Shown here: positions 1 through 10,600 of the stretch, in pieces
Layout of the letters: every line of letters begins with the position of its first letter
Numbering within the stretch: position 1 is the first letter of the stretch
Assembly: GCA_049999725.1 (NCBI GenBank)
Contig: JBNGIS010033739.1
Coordinates: 1-27,353 of the forward strand
Direction: 5' to 3'
Origin: Haplomitrium mnioides
Taxonomy: Eukaryota > Marchantiophyta > Haplomitriopsida > Calobryales
DNA: 27,353 nt
The notes under the pieces: generated by a model
The model's input: the letters and a program-made list of their open reading frames with translations, nothing else
What the model was told of the DNA's origin: nothing
The model's database searches: none
Made by a program: the position numbers and the translations under genes

Positions 1-417
1 TCATAGTTAATATTTTTATTTGTTTCATAGAAATATTTTCATCTCTATAATATAAGTATTTTTCTTTTTACTTTTAAGGTTATTATCTCACTAAAGCATA
101 TGCCAAAGTTGTTTAAATTGTTTTTCGTTTGAAGACTTTGTTGTAAAAAATTAAATCTTTAACGTTGTATGACTCAGAAGAAGAGCTTTGTACCCATTTT
201 CTACTTGTAGATTCTGAGTTAAAAGTCGAATTCTCTTGCATACATAGAGTTTGTTGCAAAAATGGAACATTTACAGTTTGTATCCTCGGTTGTAGAAGTG
301 TGAACCCTATGCGCGCATAGACTTTGATTTGCAAGCGAAACGTACAACGTACAAAAACTCTTTTATCGAACCTAAAACCTAGCTTCTTCTCAGTCTTTCT
401 TTAAGAATGTTGTGCTT
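1..417. other. AT-rich stretch, no gene recognised
   Basis: No reading frame here resembles a known protein; the open frames are short and of low complexity. Positions 310-325 hold a CGCGCATAGACTT-like sequence, related to the palindromic motif that recurs later in the window. I see no RNA gene. Confidence 0.5.
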
Positions 418-669
418 GTGAGTTCAGATTCCCATTTGCACAGAGACTTTGGGATGGAGTGTTCAGATGGTGAGTTTGGATTCCTAGGCGCGCTTAGAGT
501 TTCGGGTGGAGTGTTCAGTTGGTGAGTTCGAATTCCTAAGCGCGCATGGACTTTGGGGTGGAGTGTTCACTTGTTGAGCTTAAATTCCCTAGCACGCCTA
601 GTCTTTGGAGTGGAGTGTTCACATGTTGAGCTTGGATTCCTATGCGCACATAGATATTGGGTCGGAAGT
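418..669. repeat. 52-bp minisatellite, about 5 copies
   Basis: Units begin near 418, 470, 522, 573 and 625, a spacing of 51-52 bp. Each has GTGAGTT, then ATTCCTA, then a CGCGC-centred core, then GACTTTGGGGTGGAGTGTTCA. The core of the third unit (AGCGCGCATGGACTTT) is half of the palindrome that builds the 24-bp arrays at 18568-19048 and 20568-20924. Copies differ by roughly 15-25 percent, so the array is old. It has no coding role that I can see. Confidence 0.85.
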
Positions 670-766
670 CCACGCCTTCCAAAAGTTCTACTTCTCTTGC
701 ATTACCCTTAAGCTTCTTCATACAAAGACAACCGCTTACAACTTTATTTGTACATAAGTCCTAGAC

Positions 767-1034
767 TCTTTCATAGATCTTGAGACCTTTGTTTGGTTGA
801 ATCAAGTCTAAAACTTGAACATGTTTCTTGTTTACAATCTTAGTGCAATCTCCTAAGCTACTACCTTTTTCATTCAGAACTATGATATGTTTTTGTAAAT
901 GCTTCATTGAACTATGAAATATTTTTAATTGCTGGAACCTTTTTGAAAGCCTACATTCACTTTTGCTTGCATGGATTTTCAACTTAATTTGAAAACATCC
1001 TTTCTTCTTGACGTTTTAATTAAAGCTCCTAAAT
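767..1034 (-). repeat. Old duplicated segment, copy 1 (possible exon remnant)
   Basis: This segment aligns in the same orientation with 15472-15740, at roughly 60-65 percent identity by eye. Shared blocks include TTTAATTGCT and ATGGATTTTCAACT. Read on the minus strand there is an open frame of 73 codons (982 down to 761), Lys-rich, with FQQLKIFHSSMKHLQKHI and NEKGSSLGDC. The other copy gives a similar peptide, but with stops. This suggests a remnant of a coding exon, but I do not recognise the protein. A noncoding dispersed repeat is the alternative. Confidence 0.4.
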
Positions 1035-1537
1035 CGATGCAATGTTTCTTTTTGTTTGTTTTTGTGTTTACCATTGCAAACTCATTCCCTTGTTTTCTAG
1101 TCCTCTTAGGCTTTTTCTTTGTGTTTTTTAATATTTTTCCAACAAAAAAGTTCAAAAGAGCACCATGTCTACGCGCGCCTCAAGTTTGTGCAATCAAACA
1201 TATTTCAAAATAGTTCTTGTGACGTGTATTTAAAATTTTGGGTTTCGAATTGTAATCAATGATAAATGCAATTTTTTGATGAAAACTTACCGTAATTTTT
1301 ATGATTTTAAACAAATTCGAGTTTTCCAATGTTTTCGTAAAAACTAGTTATATTGATTGATTTTGCATAATGAAATTGACTTTCGCTCTATTAGGCTTGC
1401 TGAAACGACCAAAAACAAACCCAAAAAACTCATGTACTTTTTGTTTTTAAAAATTAACCTCGTTTTTTTATGTTTTTTAATATGAAAAATCACAATTTTT
1501 CCCAAAAAAAAGAAAAACTTTCCTGTTCTGAGTAGCA
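1035..1537. other. AT-rich flank of the LTR element
   Basis: The stretch consists of T-rich and A-rich runs with no convincing coding frame. It ends with TAGCA (1533-1537), the probable left copy of the target-site duplication of the element that starts at 1538. Confidence 0.5.
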
Positions 1538-2132
1538 TGTTCCTAGTTCAAAATAGCCGCTGTTAACCATGAATTACTCTCAAACAGCTACTAAGAGCAA
1601 GCCGCATGATTCCTAAGAGGAGACAAGATCATGGCGGAAAGATGAGTAGAGGGTAGTGATCGCCAACCAGAGGAGGGGTCCCATTTCAAAATCCGAAGCA
1701 GGCCAACGAGAATCCGTGGACCTCAAGAGGATGCGGGGATCAAGGCCGAGGAGGGGGGAAAGGAACGCCCAATCTAGACGAAGTGATCCAAGGAGGAAGA
1801 ATGGATCATGAGAAGACATCCGAAGGCACTTAAAGGAGGTAGATCGAGGACATGTCCTACAGCGGCCACGAATCAGGAAGTAAGGATCGAGGACAAAATG
1901 AGGAGGTGAGATCATCACGAGGGCGAGCAAGGCCAAGGAAGAGGGACGTCTCGATCCTGCAAGCAGAAGCGCGCCTTTGTGCAAGGGCCGATCGAGCACT
2001 TCTCGAATCCTAGCAGAAACGTGGAGTTCCCCGAACGCTCTCCGGAAACATGGCGTCTCCGGAGCGATTCACGGGATTCCACGGGAGACGTAGTAGCCCC
2101 AGTAAGTCCGAGGATCTACGGGAAATTGCCTC

Positions 2133-2203
2133 CCTAAGTGGGGATCCCACTTAACAGGGTTTCGATCCGTCTTCCGACGTGGGAACCCCACTTAAGTGGG
2201 ATC
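2133..2203. repeat. Paired palindromes in the LTR
   Basis: Positions 2135-2153 read TAAGTGGGGATCCCACTTA, a near-perfect inverted repeat. Positions 2187-2200 read CCCACTTAAGTGGG, a perfect 14-bp palindrome. The two share the same arms and are separated by GACGTGGGAA. The right LTR keeps both, at about 7378-7400 and 7430-7445. They could form cruciforms or bind a dimeric protein; the function is unknown. Confidence 0.7.
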
Positions 2204-2908
2204 CGCGAAGAGTCTAACCGGGGAGCAAGGAGGAAGGCCCAAAACAACGACATATTGTGGGTCTGGCCGAAGGAAAACGGGAGAGTGCTGGAAGGGTGAT
2301 TCATCAGAGATCCGAGCAGGAAGAGGATCGATGAAGCCGAAGGGGTGACTTAGCATGGATCCGACAGGAGGAAAAGATGAGGAGGGCCGAAAGGGGAACA
2401 AGTCACCGAACAGTCCGACAAAGAGTGAGTGGAGGCGAAAAGACGACTTATCGGCGATCCGATTTGACAAAGAGCGGCAATACTGAAACGGTGATCCATC
2501 GCGAACCGTCCAACGGGAAGAAGGCTGAGCCAAAAGGGTGACATAACATCGATCCGGTTGGGGGAAATGAGAGGTAGGTCGAAGAAGCGATGTATCGACG
2601 AATTGAGGAGCAGGAGGAAGTCGGCCGGAAAACCGAGTTAACGCTGGTGCAACCGACAAAGGGGCAATCAGTGTCGGAAGGATGATTCTTTGCAGTTTTG
2701 GCATGACCAAGGGAGAAAGTTCGACGGGGCATAGCTGTAGCATCCGAAAGTTTGACAGAGCGGCGAACGGTCTGAAAATGCCTTGTAGTTCTTATATTGA
2801 GCTTTTGGAAATGTTAACGAAAGGAGCCTTGGGCGCGCGCATAGTTCTTATTTCAAAGGTACAATGAAACGGCGACATCAGCACAAGTTCTTATTCGACG
2901 AGAAAAGG

Positions 2909-3360
2909 GAGTCCGCAACGGTTCTTTGGATGACGTGGCGAGCGTAGGGAGTCCACGGAGGGTTTTGGAAACGTGGACGAATGAGGGGGAAGTTCACTTG
3001 TCAACTTTAGAAGAAGGTTCAGCGCGACGGTCCGCCTACCCTCTTACAGGGCGGTGTCGGATGACGTCCTTTGGATGACGTAGCACTTTGGGATGCAAAG
3101 AGGGGCCTCCACGGGTCAACTTCGGAAAGAAGTCAGCCGACGGTCCGCCTACCCCCTTGCGGGGCGGCGTCGGACAGCGCCTTTTGGATGACGTGGCGAC
3201 TTGGAGAGCATCGAGCAAAGTCAAAGGACACGCAACAGCAGGTGAGAGCTCATTGGACCTTGGGCCGCGAGCGAGTCAACTTCGGAAGGGGGGTCAACGA
3301 GATGGTCAGCTTGTCCCCTTGCGGGGTGGCGTCAAACGGCGGTGCAGCGGATGATGTGGC
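2909..3360 (+). repeat. Degenerate tandem subrepeats with CCCCTTGCGGGG hairpins
   Basis: Three diverged units carry GACGGTCCGCCTACC followed by a small hairpin: a decayed form at 3039-3051, perfect CCCCTTGCGGGG at 3153-3164, and the same at 3315-3326. The spacing is about 114 and 162 bp. Each hairpin is followed by GGCGTCGGA-like sequence, a TTTGGATGACGTGGC block and GTCAACTTCGGAAG. The right LTR carries the equivalent units at about 12700-13139. Confidence 0.75.
2931..3360 (+). promoter_or_regulatory. Cluster of TGACGTGGC bZIP-like sites in the left LTR
   Basis: TGACGTGGC occurs at 2931-2939 and 3189-3197. Variants are TGACGTC at 3062-3068, TGACGTAGC at 3076-3084 and TGATGTGGC at 3352-3360. 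TGACG and ACGTGGC are the known core sites of plant TGA-type and ABRE-binding bZIP factors. Four sites at repeated positions upstream of the TATA-like box would suit an LTR enhancer. Function is inferred, not shown. Confidence 0.45.
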
Positions 3361-4214
3361 GCGAAGAAAGAACTAGGATTTGTGGGGGAATCTGTGGAGA
3401 TTCCGTGGATTGGGTTCCGCGGGGCGCTTTAGAACTCGGTTCCGAAGAGCCTTTTTGGACGTGGCTCCGCAAGAATCTGCGGAATCTCGACCCGCGAGAT
3501 TCTTCAGATCCCCTCTTACATTATCGTTGTACTTGGATCTTTGTAACCACCCGATAGGACACGCGTCGCCTCCTCCTATTCTGTTGTAACGGGATTAATG
3601 ACTGTTCATTGGATTGAGCTCACAAGATCAGCACGCGGGGGAGTATACCTCAATGACCTTCGAATTTCTTCGGGTTGATACACAGGCAATCTAAGGACGC
3701 GAGGCGACTATGCACGAAGGGAAATTGCAACGAGGGAGGATGGAGTGGGAATTCAATGAGAAGACCACGTGAAGCGGGTGAACTAGCTCCAAGGAGCCAG
3801 AGGGATTCGGAGGTGGATTGGAGGGGCGCCAAGGATCACAGAGTGAGGAGCTTTGGATGCTCGGGCGATCTAGGTGAACTCGTCCTTGCAGGTGGACCAG
3901 AGCGGAGGTGTATCGATATGGGGGTCTAGAAGGGATTCTAGCCGGCTAAGACTTCGAGAGAGGCCACCAAGGGAGGACTTGGGGTTGTCTCTGTGTTTTT
4001 TGTGCATGAGCATCACGATCTTAGGACAAGGAAATCGCAATGAGGGGCGGTTGGAGTGGGAATCCAGTGAGAGGGGTTTCGATCGGCTATGACTTTGGGA
4101 GAGGCTGCCAAGTGAGGAGCTTGGGGTTGTCTCTGCCATTCCTTGTGCAGGAGTATCAACCAAGAGTGTTCGGAGTACACTCTGTATTTAATCTCAAGTG
4201 GAGTTGAGAGGGGG

Positions 4215-4314
4215 NNNNNNNNNNNNNNNNNNNNNNNNNNNNNNNNNNNNNNNNNNNNNNNNNNNNNNNNNNNNNNNNNNNNNNNNNNNNNNNNNNNNNN
4301 NNNNNNNNNNNNNN
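4215..4314. other. Assembly gap of 100 N
   Basis: Exactly 100 N interrupt the left LTR immediately after GAGAGGGGG. At the same place the right LTR has 20 consecutive G (13984-14003), followed by CTGCGTTAGTGCC, matching CCTACGTTAGTGCC after the gap. The real missing length is therefore probably only about 15-20 bases; 100 is a conventional placeholder. Confidence 0.9.
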
Positions 4315-4610
4315 CCTACGTTAGTGCCCGCGCATTGCGTAGTAAGACTCGTCGAGGCTTGGGGTGGAGTGGGCTACCTACAGCTAGGAAAGCTGTCTTC
4401 CAGAGGTGGAAGTCAAAGAAATCCTCTTCTTAGCTTGAGGAAGTAAAAGCAGGGCTTCTCACGAAGGAAGTTAAAAAAACTATCTAGAGAGAAAGGTGTG
4501 TGGGTGGTTGTTGGGCTGCAAGTTGTAAGGCAGCAAGGATTCATAAGGGGGGTAACAGTTGGTGGAAATCTAGAGAGCCTTCAAGGACTCTGTTTCTCTT
4601 GCATATATTG

Positions 4611-4618
4611 TATAAATT
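4611..4618 (+). promoter_or_regulatory. TATA-like box of the LTR (candidate)
   Basis: TATAAATT lies in an AT-rich patch (GCATATATTGTATAAATT) about 620 bases before the end of the left LTR. The same sequence is kept in the right LTR at 14299-14306. Its place, downstream of the bZIP-like cluster and upstream of the LTR end, fits a U3 promoter. I cannot locate a transcription start. Confidence 0.35.
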
Positions 4619-5236
4619 GTTTGTTCATATACGTGTAGTTAGATCTACATTCTGCATTATGTTCTAGAGTTTTATTAGCTTAGAAGACATCAATATAGTT
4701 GAGCAGACCTTGGGAACAGCCTTGAAGGGGGAGTCCAATCCCTTGACATAGTTCTGGTATCTTGGAGGTGAATGCTCTCTGTCCCTAATTCTATTGCATT
4801 GAGTAGGAATTAGTACATCTTAGGATAGTTAGGATCTGTTGTCCGAGTTCTGTGATAACCCTGAGAGGGGGAGTCCAGACATCCTATATTGTCAGTAGTG
4901 CAGGTCACCAGCGCACTTCTACCCCAAAGCACAAATAAGGTGGCATGGCTTAAGTCATTGGGTCCTTGGAATAAAGTGCAGGAATAACACAAAGATCAGC
5001 TAGGGATATGAATGTGGACTTGGGAATTGCATGAATGATTGACTTGAGTGCCACCAGAAGAGAGTGAGTGGTGTGGTTTAGGCTGGAAAGGAAAGGGAGA
5101 ATCCTTAGAGCCTGAAAGTGGTAGCTGGCAAGGGGCCATCTCAGAAAAGAACCTGAAAGCCCACAATATGTCCTCCTATGCAATCAAAGCAAGCTCTGAA
5201 AAGGTTAAGACCTGGAACAAGGGAGCGACATGAATT

Positions 5237-5255
5237 TTTTGCGCTAGAAGGAGGG
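5237..5255 (+). other. Primer-binding site region (candidate)
   Basis: Just after the left LTR end (…GCGACA at 5230) comes TGAATTTTTT followed by GCGCTAGAAGGAGGG at 5241-5255. A primer-binding site is expected here and usually starts TGG. The expected TGG appears mutated to TTG. I could not assign the primer tRNA. Confidence 0.45.
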
Positions 5256-5370
5256 CCAAAGGTTTGGAGAAACCTAAGACCAACCCAAACAAGAGACGCC
5301 GCTTTGTGCACCTGAGCCTCAAGTCAGTTTGTAAGAGAGTCACTTCCTAGAGCGAAGAGCTTAGAAGGGA

Positions 5371-5571
5371 GTGGCTCAAGCAACCCCATCACGCAATGAT
5401 TCAGATTATCGGAGGGATAATCCAAAATGGTTCTACCCCGAGCAGCAAGACCAGGTGAAAAAGCAATTGGAGGCTTTGGAGGCTCTAGAAGAAGAGCGAG
5501 CCGCCAAAGAGACCCTCAAGGAGGTTCGAAAGCAGCAGGGGGAAACCAGGAGGTGCATGAGACAATTGTAG
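5371..5571 (+). pseudogene. Gag-like N-terminal fragment
   Basis: This is a 66-codon open frame starting at ATG 5371. Its charged helix, rich in Glu, Ala, Lys and Gln (about residues 25-60, with QLEALEALEEERAAK), has coiled-coil character. It stops just where the protease-bearing frame becomes protein-like, so I read it as the upstream part of one gag-pro gene now separated by a frame change around 5540-5571. Alone it resembles the coil-rich region often seen in plant Ty3-type gag proteins. No zinc knuckle is visible. Confidence 0.5.
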
Positions 5572-6239
5572 ATGCGGAAGAGGGGACGAAAGCCACCCCC
5601 TACAGCATTCAAGCTGATGTAAGGAATTGTCCTATCACGGCCACAATTGGCCAACTTATCAAGGACAGCCCTCTGTATCGGAGACAGCTCCAAGAACTGC
5701 TGATGGGAGCGAAGAGGAGAAGGAGGCTACCCAAGGTGGGAGCTTCAGCAGATTTGCAACTGGTCTGTGAGGACAAGGGGGCTTCTGAGATTGATATCCA
5801 GATCGCATGTTGCACATTGTCCTTGGTGTCCGTAGATGGAGGGGCAGGAGTCAACATTATGGTGGAGGAGACTACTCACAAACTGGGATTCACGGAATTC
5901 CAACATACAGCTCGAATCATGAGGCTGGCAGATAGGTCGCGAGTGAAGCCATTGGGCTCTCTTCTCCAAATTCCAACCTTCATAGGGGAAAAAGAGTTCA
6001 AACTGAATTATCTGGTAATGCAATCCGCCAGAGCTTCTCCTTATCCAGTGTTGATAGGAAGGCCATGGCTGTATGGGGCCAAAGTGATACACAATTGGGG
6101 GAACTCTACCCTAGTGTTCGGCCCTGAAAAAATGACAGTGCATTACGGTCATGTTCCTCACTTGGGGGAAACGCAGTCTGAGGCAGAGTACGACAGTGAG
6201 TGGTCCGAAGGAGAGAATGATTCAGAGTACTACTACTAG
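5427..6239 (+). CDS. Retropepsin-like (gag-pro) ORF of the outer element
   Basis: The open frame has 270 codons; the first 45 or so are probably out-of-frame shadow of the upstream gag-like fragment. From residue 58 it reads like the gag-pro junction of plant Ty3-type elements: YSIQADVRNCPITATIGQLI, then an Arg/Lys patch (RRRR at 97-100), then an aspartic protease domain. The catalytic-type motif is VDGGAGVN, with Asp at residue 137. Its DGG in place of DSG or DTG is common in plant Ty3-like proteases. The C-terminal hallmark LIGRPWL is at 209-215. A retropepsin monomer of about 100 residues works as a dimer to cut the element's polyprotein. The tail is acidic, ending at TAG 6237-6239 without reverse transcriptase. 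The enzyme may be inactive; the ORF is the only recognisable protein of the element. Confidence 0.75.
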   Translation: MVLPRAARPGEKAIGGFGGSRRRASRQRDPQGGSKAAGGNQEVHETIVDAEEGTKATPYSIQADVRNCPITATIGQLIKDSPLYRRQLQELLMGAKRRRRLPKVGASADLQLVCEDKGASEIDIQIACCTLSLVSVDGGAGVNIMVEETTHKLGFTEFQHTARIMRLADRSRVKPLGSLLQIPTFIGEKEFKLNYLVMQSARASPYPVLIGRPWLYGAKVIHNWGNSTLVFGPEKMTVHYGHVPHLGETQSEAEYDSEWSEGENDSEYYY

Positions 6240-6482
6240 GTGCAATTGGTGAGTGAGGCAACAGAGGAGGATCTGTTGGAGGAGGGTGTGGTGTCTGTCA
6301 ACCAAAATGAGTTATCCACCTATGACGGACCAGAGCACCAATGGAGGCAATCAGCGAAAGATGGAGCTGAGGGTGCGGTCACCAAGATCCGAAGAGGGGA
6401 CAAGTCTGAAGTGCCTCATCAGATGGAGAAAACCGACACGGGGAGGTCCGAAGATGCTCATCGGGAGGAAGGAGGAGTTTGA
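6240..6482 (+). pseudogene. In-frame continuation after the protease ORF
   Basis: Reading continues in the same frame for about 80 codons beyond the TAG at 6237-6239, ending at TGA. The peptide is acidic at first (EATEEDLLEEGVVSV), then charged and Arg-rich. Because the frame is kept and the composition matches the acidic protease tail, the TAG could be a degenerative nonsense mutation in a longer polyprotein. No domain is recognisable and no polymerase motif appears. Confidence 0.35.
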
Positions 6483-6541
6483 CTGATGCTAGAGGTCCCA
6501 ATTGTGACCCCATTGAAGGTGTCCAACCAGCATAGGTAAGT

Positions 6542-6545
<4 letters not shown>

Positions 6546-6574
<29 letters not shown>
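6546..6574. repeat. (TG)n microsatellite
   Basis: About 14 uninterrupted TG dinucleotides lie inside the retrotransposon interior, downstream of the protease ORF. Confidence 0.95.
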
Positions 6575-6577
<3 letters not shown>

Positions 6578-6689
6578 TGGGGTGTTTCGTGGGGTTGTTT
6601 TGCAGGAGTTACAGAATTCGAGCCAACAACAGCAGAGGAACCCAACAATTGAGGGAGAAGAAATGTGCTCGTGGGGATGCTTCACACTT

Positions 6690-6702
6690 GAAGGGGGAGT
6701 TA
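6690..6702 (+). other. Polypurine tract of the outer element
   Basis: GAAGGGGGAG (6690-6699) followed by TTA lies immediately before TGTCAGC, the start of the right LTR at 6703. Priming of plus-strand DNA synthesis from such a tract is the rule for LTR retrotransposons. It fixes the LTR start more firmly than the left LTR does. Confidence 0.75.
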
Positions 6703-7601
6703 TGTCAGCCTGCAATTCAAGTACCTAAAGCAGAATTCAGGAAAGAGGAAGGATCTCTGGCACAATGACCCTTGGCAAGTGTGAAGGCATCTTAAGAACC
6801 ACAGATTACTCTCAAACAGCTACTAAGAGTAGGGCGCATGATTCCTATGAGGAGATAAGATCATGGTGGAAAGATGAGTAGAGGGCAGTGATCGCCAGCC
6901 AGAAGAGGGGTCCCATTTCAAAATCCGAAGCAAGCCAGCAAGAATCCGTGGACCTCAAGAGGATGCAGGGATTGAGGCCGAGTAAGGGGGAAAGGAACAC
7001 CCAATCCAAGCGAAGCGATATGAGGAGGAAGAATGGATCATGAGCAGACATCCGAAGGCACTCAAAGGAGGTAGATCGCAGACATGTCTTGCAGCCGCCA
7101 CAAATTAGGAAGTAAGGATCGGGGACAAAATGAGGAGGTGAGATCGTCACGAAGGCGAGCAAGGCCAAGGAAGAGGGACGCCTTGATCTCGCAAGCAGAA
7201 CCGCGCCCTGCAAGGGCCAATCGAGCACTTCTCAAATCCGCGGATCCTACCGGAAACGTGGAGTTTCTTGAACGCCCGCGAGATTCCACGGAAACGTGGC
7301 ATCTCCGGAGCAATTCACGGGATTCAACAGGAGACATGGTAGCCTAGGGAGTCCGAGGATCTGTGGGAAACCGCCTCCTTAAGTGGGGATCCCACTTAAC
7401 AAGGTTTCGATTCGTCTTCCGACGTGGGAACTCCACTTAAGTGGGATCCGCGAAGAGTCCAACCAAGGAGCAAGGAGGAAGGCCCGAAACAACGACATAT
7501 TGTGGGTCTGGCCGAAGGAAAACGGGAGAGTGCCGGAAGGGTGATTCATCAGAGATCTGAGTAGAAAGAGGATCGAGGAAGCCGAAGGGGCGACTTAGCA
7601 C

Positions 7602-7606
7602 GGATC
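7602..7606. repeat. Target-site duplication GGATC, left copy
   Basis: GGATC is directly before the nested element; the second copy is at 12136-12140. The uninterrupted left LTR has a single GGATCCGACAGG at this place (about 2357-2368), which proves the insertion point. Confidence 0.93.
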
Positions 7607-7622
7607 TGTTGGGAAAAGAGCA

Positions 7623-7641
7623 ATCCCCGGCAACGGCGCCA
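7623..7641 (-). other. Primer-binding site for tRNA-Asp
   Basis: On the plus strand the 19 bases ATCCCCGGCAACGGCGCCA equal the 3' end of plant tRNA-Asp including its CCA. Read on the minus strand they form the TGGCGCCG-type primer-binding site used by many plant LTR elements, one base after the LTR end ...TGTAACA. It is not a tRNA gene, since the rest of the tRNA is absent. Confidence 0.85.
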
Positions 7642-7642
7642 C

Positions 7643-10600
7643 TGTTACAACGAGAGCATGGCATAGGGGGAGGAGCCCTGCTCTGGTGTTTTTCCTGATA
7701 TACACAACATACATACATACAACATATAACAGATGAGAGAGGAAAGGTGGTTGGATGCAAAGTACATTACAGAGGACTGAATAGGAATACATTTAACTTT
7801 ATATACTATGTGTCACTCCTTGACCAACAAGCCATGACAGGGTATTGATATTCCCCCGAACAATGTCAAGATTCCTAACTCCATATCTCCCTAACTTCCC
7901 TACCTTCTGAAAATCCATCCTACTTACTACTCAAGGTGTACTTCATGCGGTCTTCACCTTGTGGAGTCAACACAAAGCTTTGGACCCTCCAACCTCATCA
8001 TGTATGGCAGTGACAAGCTGCCACAACTCCCTGCTGGTGTTATTAGTTCCCGACAGCAGGTTTTGATCGTCGATCTTCATGCTGAGTTTCTGCCACTCTC
8101 CGAAGGTAACGGGAAAACTCAGCCATGATGATGCCTTACACTTCACTCACCTTCCTCTCCAACTCCAACTTCAACAATTAGCAACCAACTGAACAAACAC
8201 TTTGGCAACTCCACAGCGAAGGGTCAGACACCCTTTATGTATTTTTGATCTCATGCAGCCTACAACAAACTCACATATACAGCCCTGGCCTGATCTTCTT
8301 TAGTTTTTTTCTGATCTCCATTTCTGGCCAGACCTGCAACAAACACACTCCCATAACATAAATACTTCACAATCCCAACCTTCGTCTTACCCCTACTGGT
8401 TGTAGAATAGAGGCTTCAACTTTGCTGCCCCATGAATGTCACCCTACAGCTCTTTCCTCCCGACCATATTTACCAGCTTTCCCTCCAACTTATCTTATCT
8501 CAGTCCTCTTCTTCATGATCTTCAACTTCTGGTGTCACTTCCTATCAGGCCAAATGTGTTTGCTTTCTCAAAATAGAGCATGTGTCACTTCATTTCAAAA
8601 CAGAGATAGTTGACTCATCTGAGAACCAAGTGCTCTGCCATTCATGTCAGATCATGTTCTGTAGCCATTCATTTCATAACAGAGCTTGCTGTCTTGACCT
8701 TCTTCAAGCTTCCATCCCAATAAGTTCATTCTGATCGCTATGCATCCTTCAAGCTCCAAATCTGCAAGCTGCACTATGCTGCAACACCGAATGATTGAAT
8801 TGCACCTCGTGCTCGAACAATCCTTTGCCCACAGAATACCCTGCCATCTGCTCAAACAAGAATACAGATCTGCTACTCTGCTCAACTCCCACAATTGGCA
8901 CACATAACCACCACTTTGAAGGATCTGAAAAGAACTGCCAGAGTTCCTTCATACTGTTTCCACAATCCTAATTTTTCATCTGTTCTCCTCTTCCGATCTA
9001 AGTGCTCGGCTTCTTTCAATTTCTCTTTCATACTTCTCTAGTAGGACTTGTGACAACTCAACCCTCTCATCAACCAGCAATTTGCCTTTGTTCAATGCCT
9101 CTACGTTTCAGTGGTATTGAAGGTCAGCTTCTCTGGTATCAGTGGGAATAGCTCCAGTACCTTGTTCCCTATGTGCCAACACATGAAGCTGAGAGACGAC
9201 ATACAAAAACAGATACAAACTGTCCACCTTGTGGTTGACAACCACAATTCTCCATTCAGCCTCCTTAGTCTCTCGTGCAACTCTGATTGCCATGATTGAG
9301 CATCTTCATGTGTCATATCTCCTTTGGCTGCCCATCAGAAATTCAAACCAGAGCTGTGCTAATTTGATTCACTAACCTGTTGTAGATGATCACATCCTCT
9401 TTTGCAAAAGGAAAAATAAAACTCCATCCCATCTAAGCCTTACTGCGATTGGACATCCGCTATCCCGTGCCTGTATCTTGCACTTTTCTCTTAGATCACT
9501 GCAATTCATGAACATTTCCATTCTAGTTCTAGTGCTATTAGTCTCACCTTGCAAATGCTCTTCTCTCAAGAGTCTCGCAGCAATTCTTCTGCTGCTCCAG
9601 GTTGCATGGTTGATACAAGTATTCGTGGAAACAGAGTGTGGAAGTAATACCGATCAAGAAGAAGATCGCAAACATATACTCCCATGGTTGTAGTTCTGAT
9701 TGTAGATCTCATCAATCACTTCATGATATGTTTTGAGCCTGTACAACTCTTTGAGGTAGTCAGAAGAAAGAATGTTCATACATAACACTCTCTCCATCAT
9801 GGAATTGATTGGTTTCCCACTTGTCTAAACCTCCATAATTCCAACTGTGCAATCACGCAGCTTTCACACTCTGATCTGCTCTTGAACACTTTTTAGAGTG
9901 TCAGATTTTCATTTCTGCTCCAAATCCCTACAAATTACTTGCGTTGGAAGTGCCTTTAGCAGAGCTTTCCAACAAGCCAAATTTTGCTCAATTTTGAGCA
10001 GAAATCAATAGGCAAATGACTAGAGTACTGGGAAGGGGTCAAGCAGTCGTATGCGGCCCAACAAATGCCATCATTTGAATGGCATCACTTCTTGGAAATC
10101 CACCCCTTATGCTTGCCAATGCGTCTGACAATTGACTCCTCTGTTTCAATTCATGTTGCTGCTCTACTTTGACAAATGCTACTGCTCTACCTCAACAAAT
10201 GTCTCCAGGTCAAATGAAAGGGCTGCTCAATTTCCTGGCAAACAAACTACCTGCTCTGTCTCTAGGTCGAATGAAAATAGACTGTTGGCTGCTTTCTCTA
10301 TTCAAAATTTTGAGAAGCTCCAAACATTCCTTGTCTCTTCAGTAGCCTTCTTTTGATGATGCACACATGACCTGCTCGATGCATGATCCCGCTAGTGCTC
10401 ATTGATCTATAGTGCCCAATCCAATCCGACCTGCGAAGGCTGCTGCAGCCCGCTACTGGTGTATGTCTGATCAGATAGGCAGCTCCAAGTTGATGGATAG
10501 AGCCCATCTAGAAAGCTATGTCGTCTATCTTGCACTCAACCACTACTCTGACTCGACTCCCTTACTGACTTTGTGCTGCAAGAATTGCAGCTCTTTTACA

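Larger units (their letters stand above)
1538..5230 (+). repeat. Left (5') LTR of the outer element
   Basis: This segment is direct-repeat partner of 6703-14918. Good alignment starts around 1573 (ATTACTCTCAAACAGCTAC). The first 35 bases align poorly, and the left copy appears to lack some 60 bases present in the right one. It contains a 100-N gap, a palindrome pair near 2133-2203, tandem subrepeats at 2909-3360 and a TATA-like box at 4611. In three aligned stretches totalling 252 bases I counted 27 differences from the right LTR (about 89 percent identity), 26 of them transitions. No gene is convincing inside it. Its long antisense open frames sit in GC-rich sequence and resemble nothing known to me. 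Confidence 0.85.

Noticed and set aside
1613-2743. Antisense open frames of 128 and 183 codons in the left LTR, the first also open in the right LTR (6845-7228)
   Set aside because: The composition is that of GC-rich antisense DNA, with no recognisable domain. Preservation of one frame in two copies about 10 percent apart is weak evidence, and the 183-codon frame is not preserved across the right LTR.
7623-7641. tRNA-Asp gene
   Set aside because: Only the last 16 bases plus CCA match. CCA is not encoded in nuclear tRNA genes and the rest of the cloverleaf is missing, so it is a primer-binding site.
9478-9693. Short membrane-protein-like frame inside the nested LTR
   Set aside because: The hydrophobic stretch follows from the pyrimidine-rich plus strand (CTT, CTC and TTC codons). 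There is no homology, and the location is inside a noncoding LTR.
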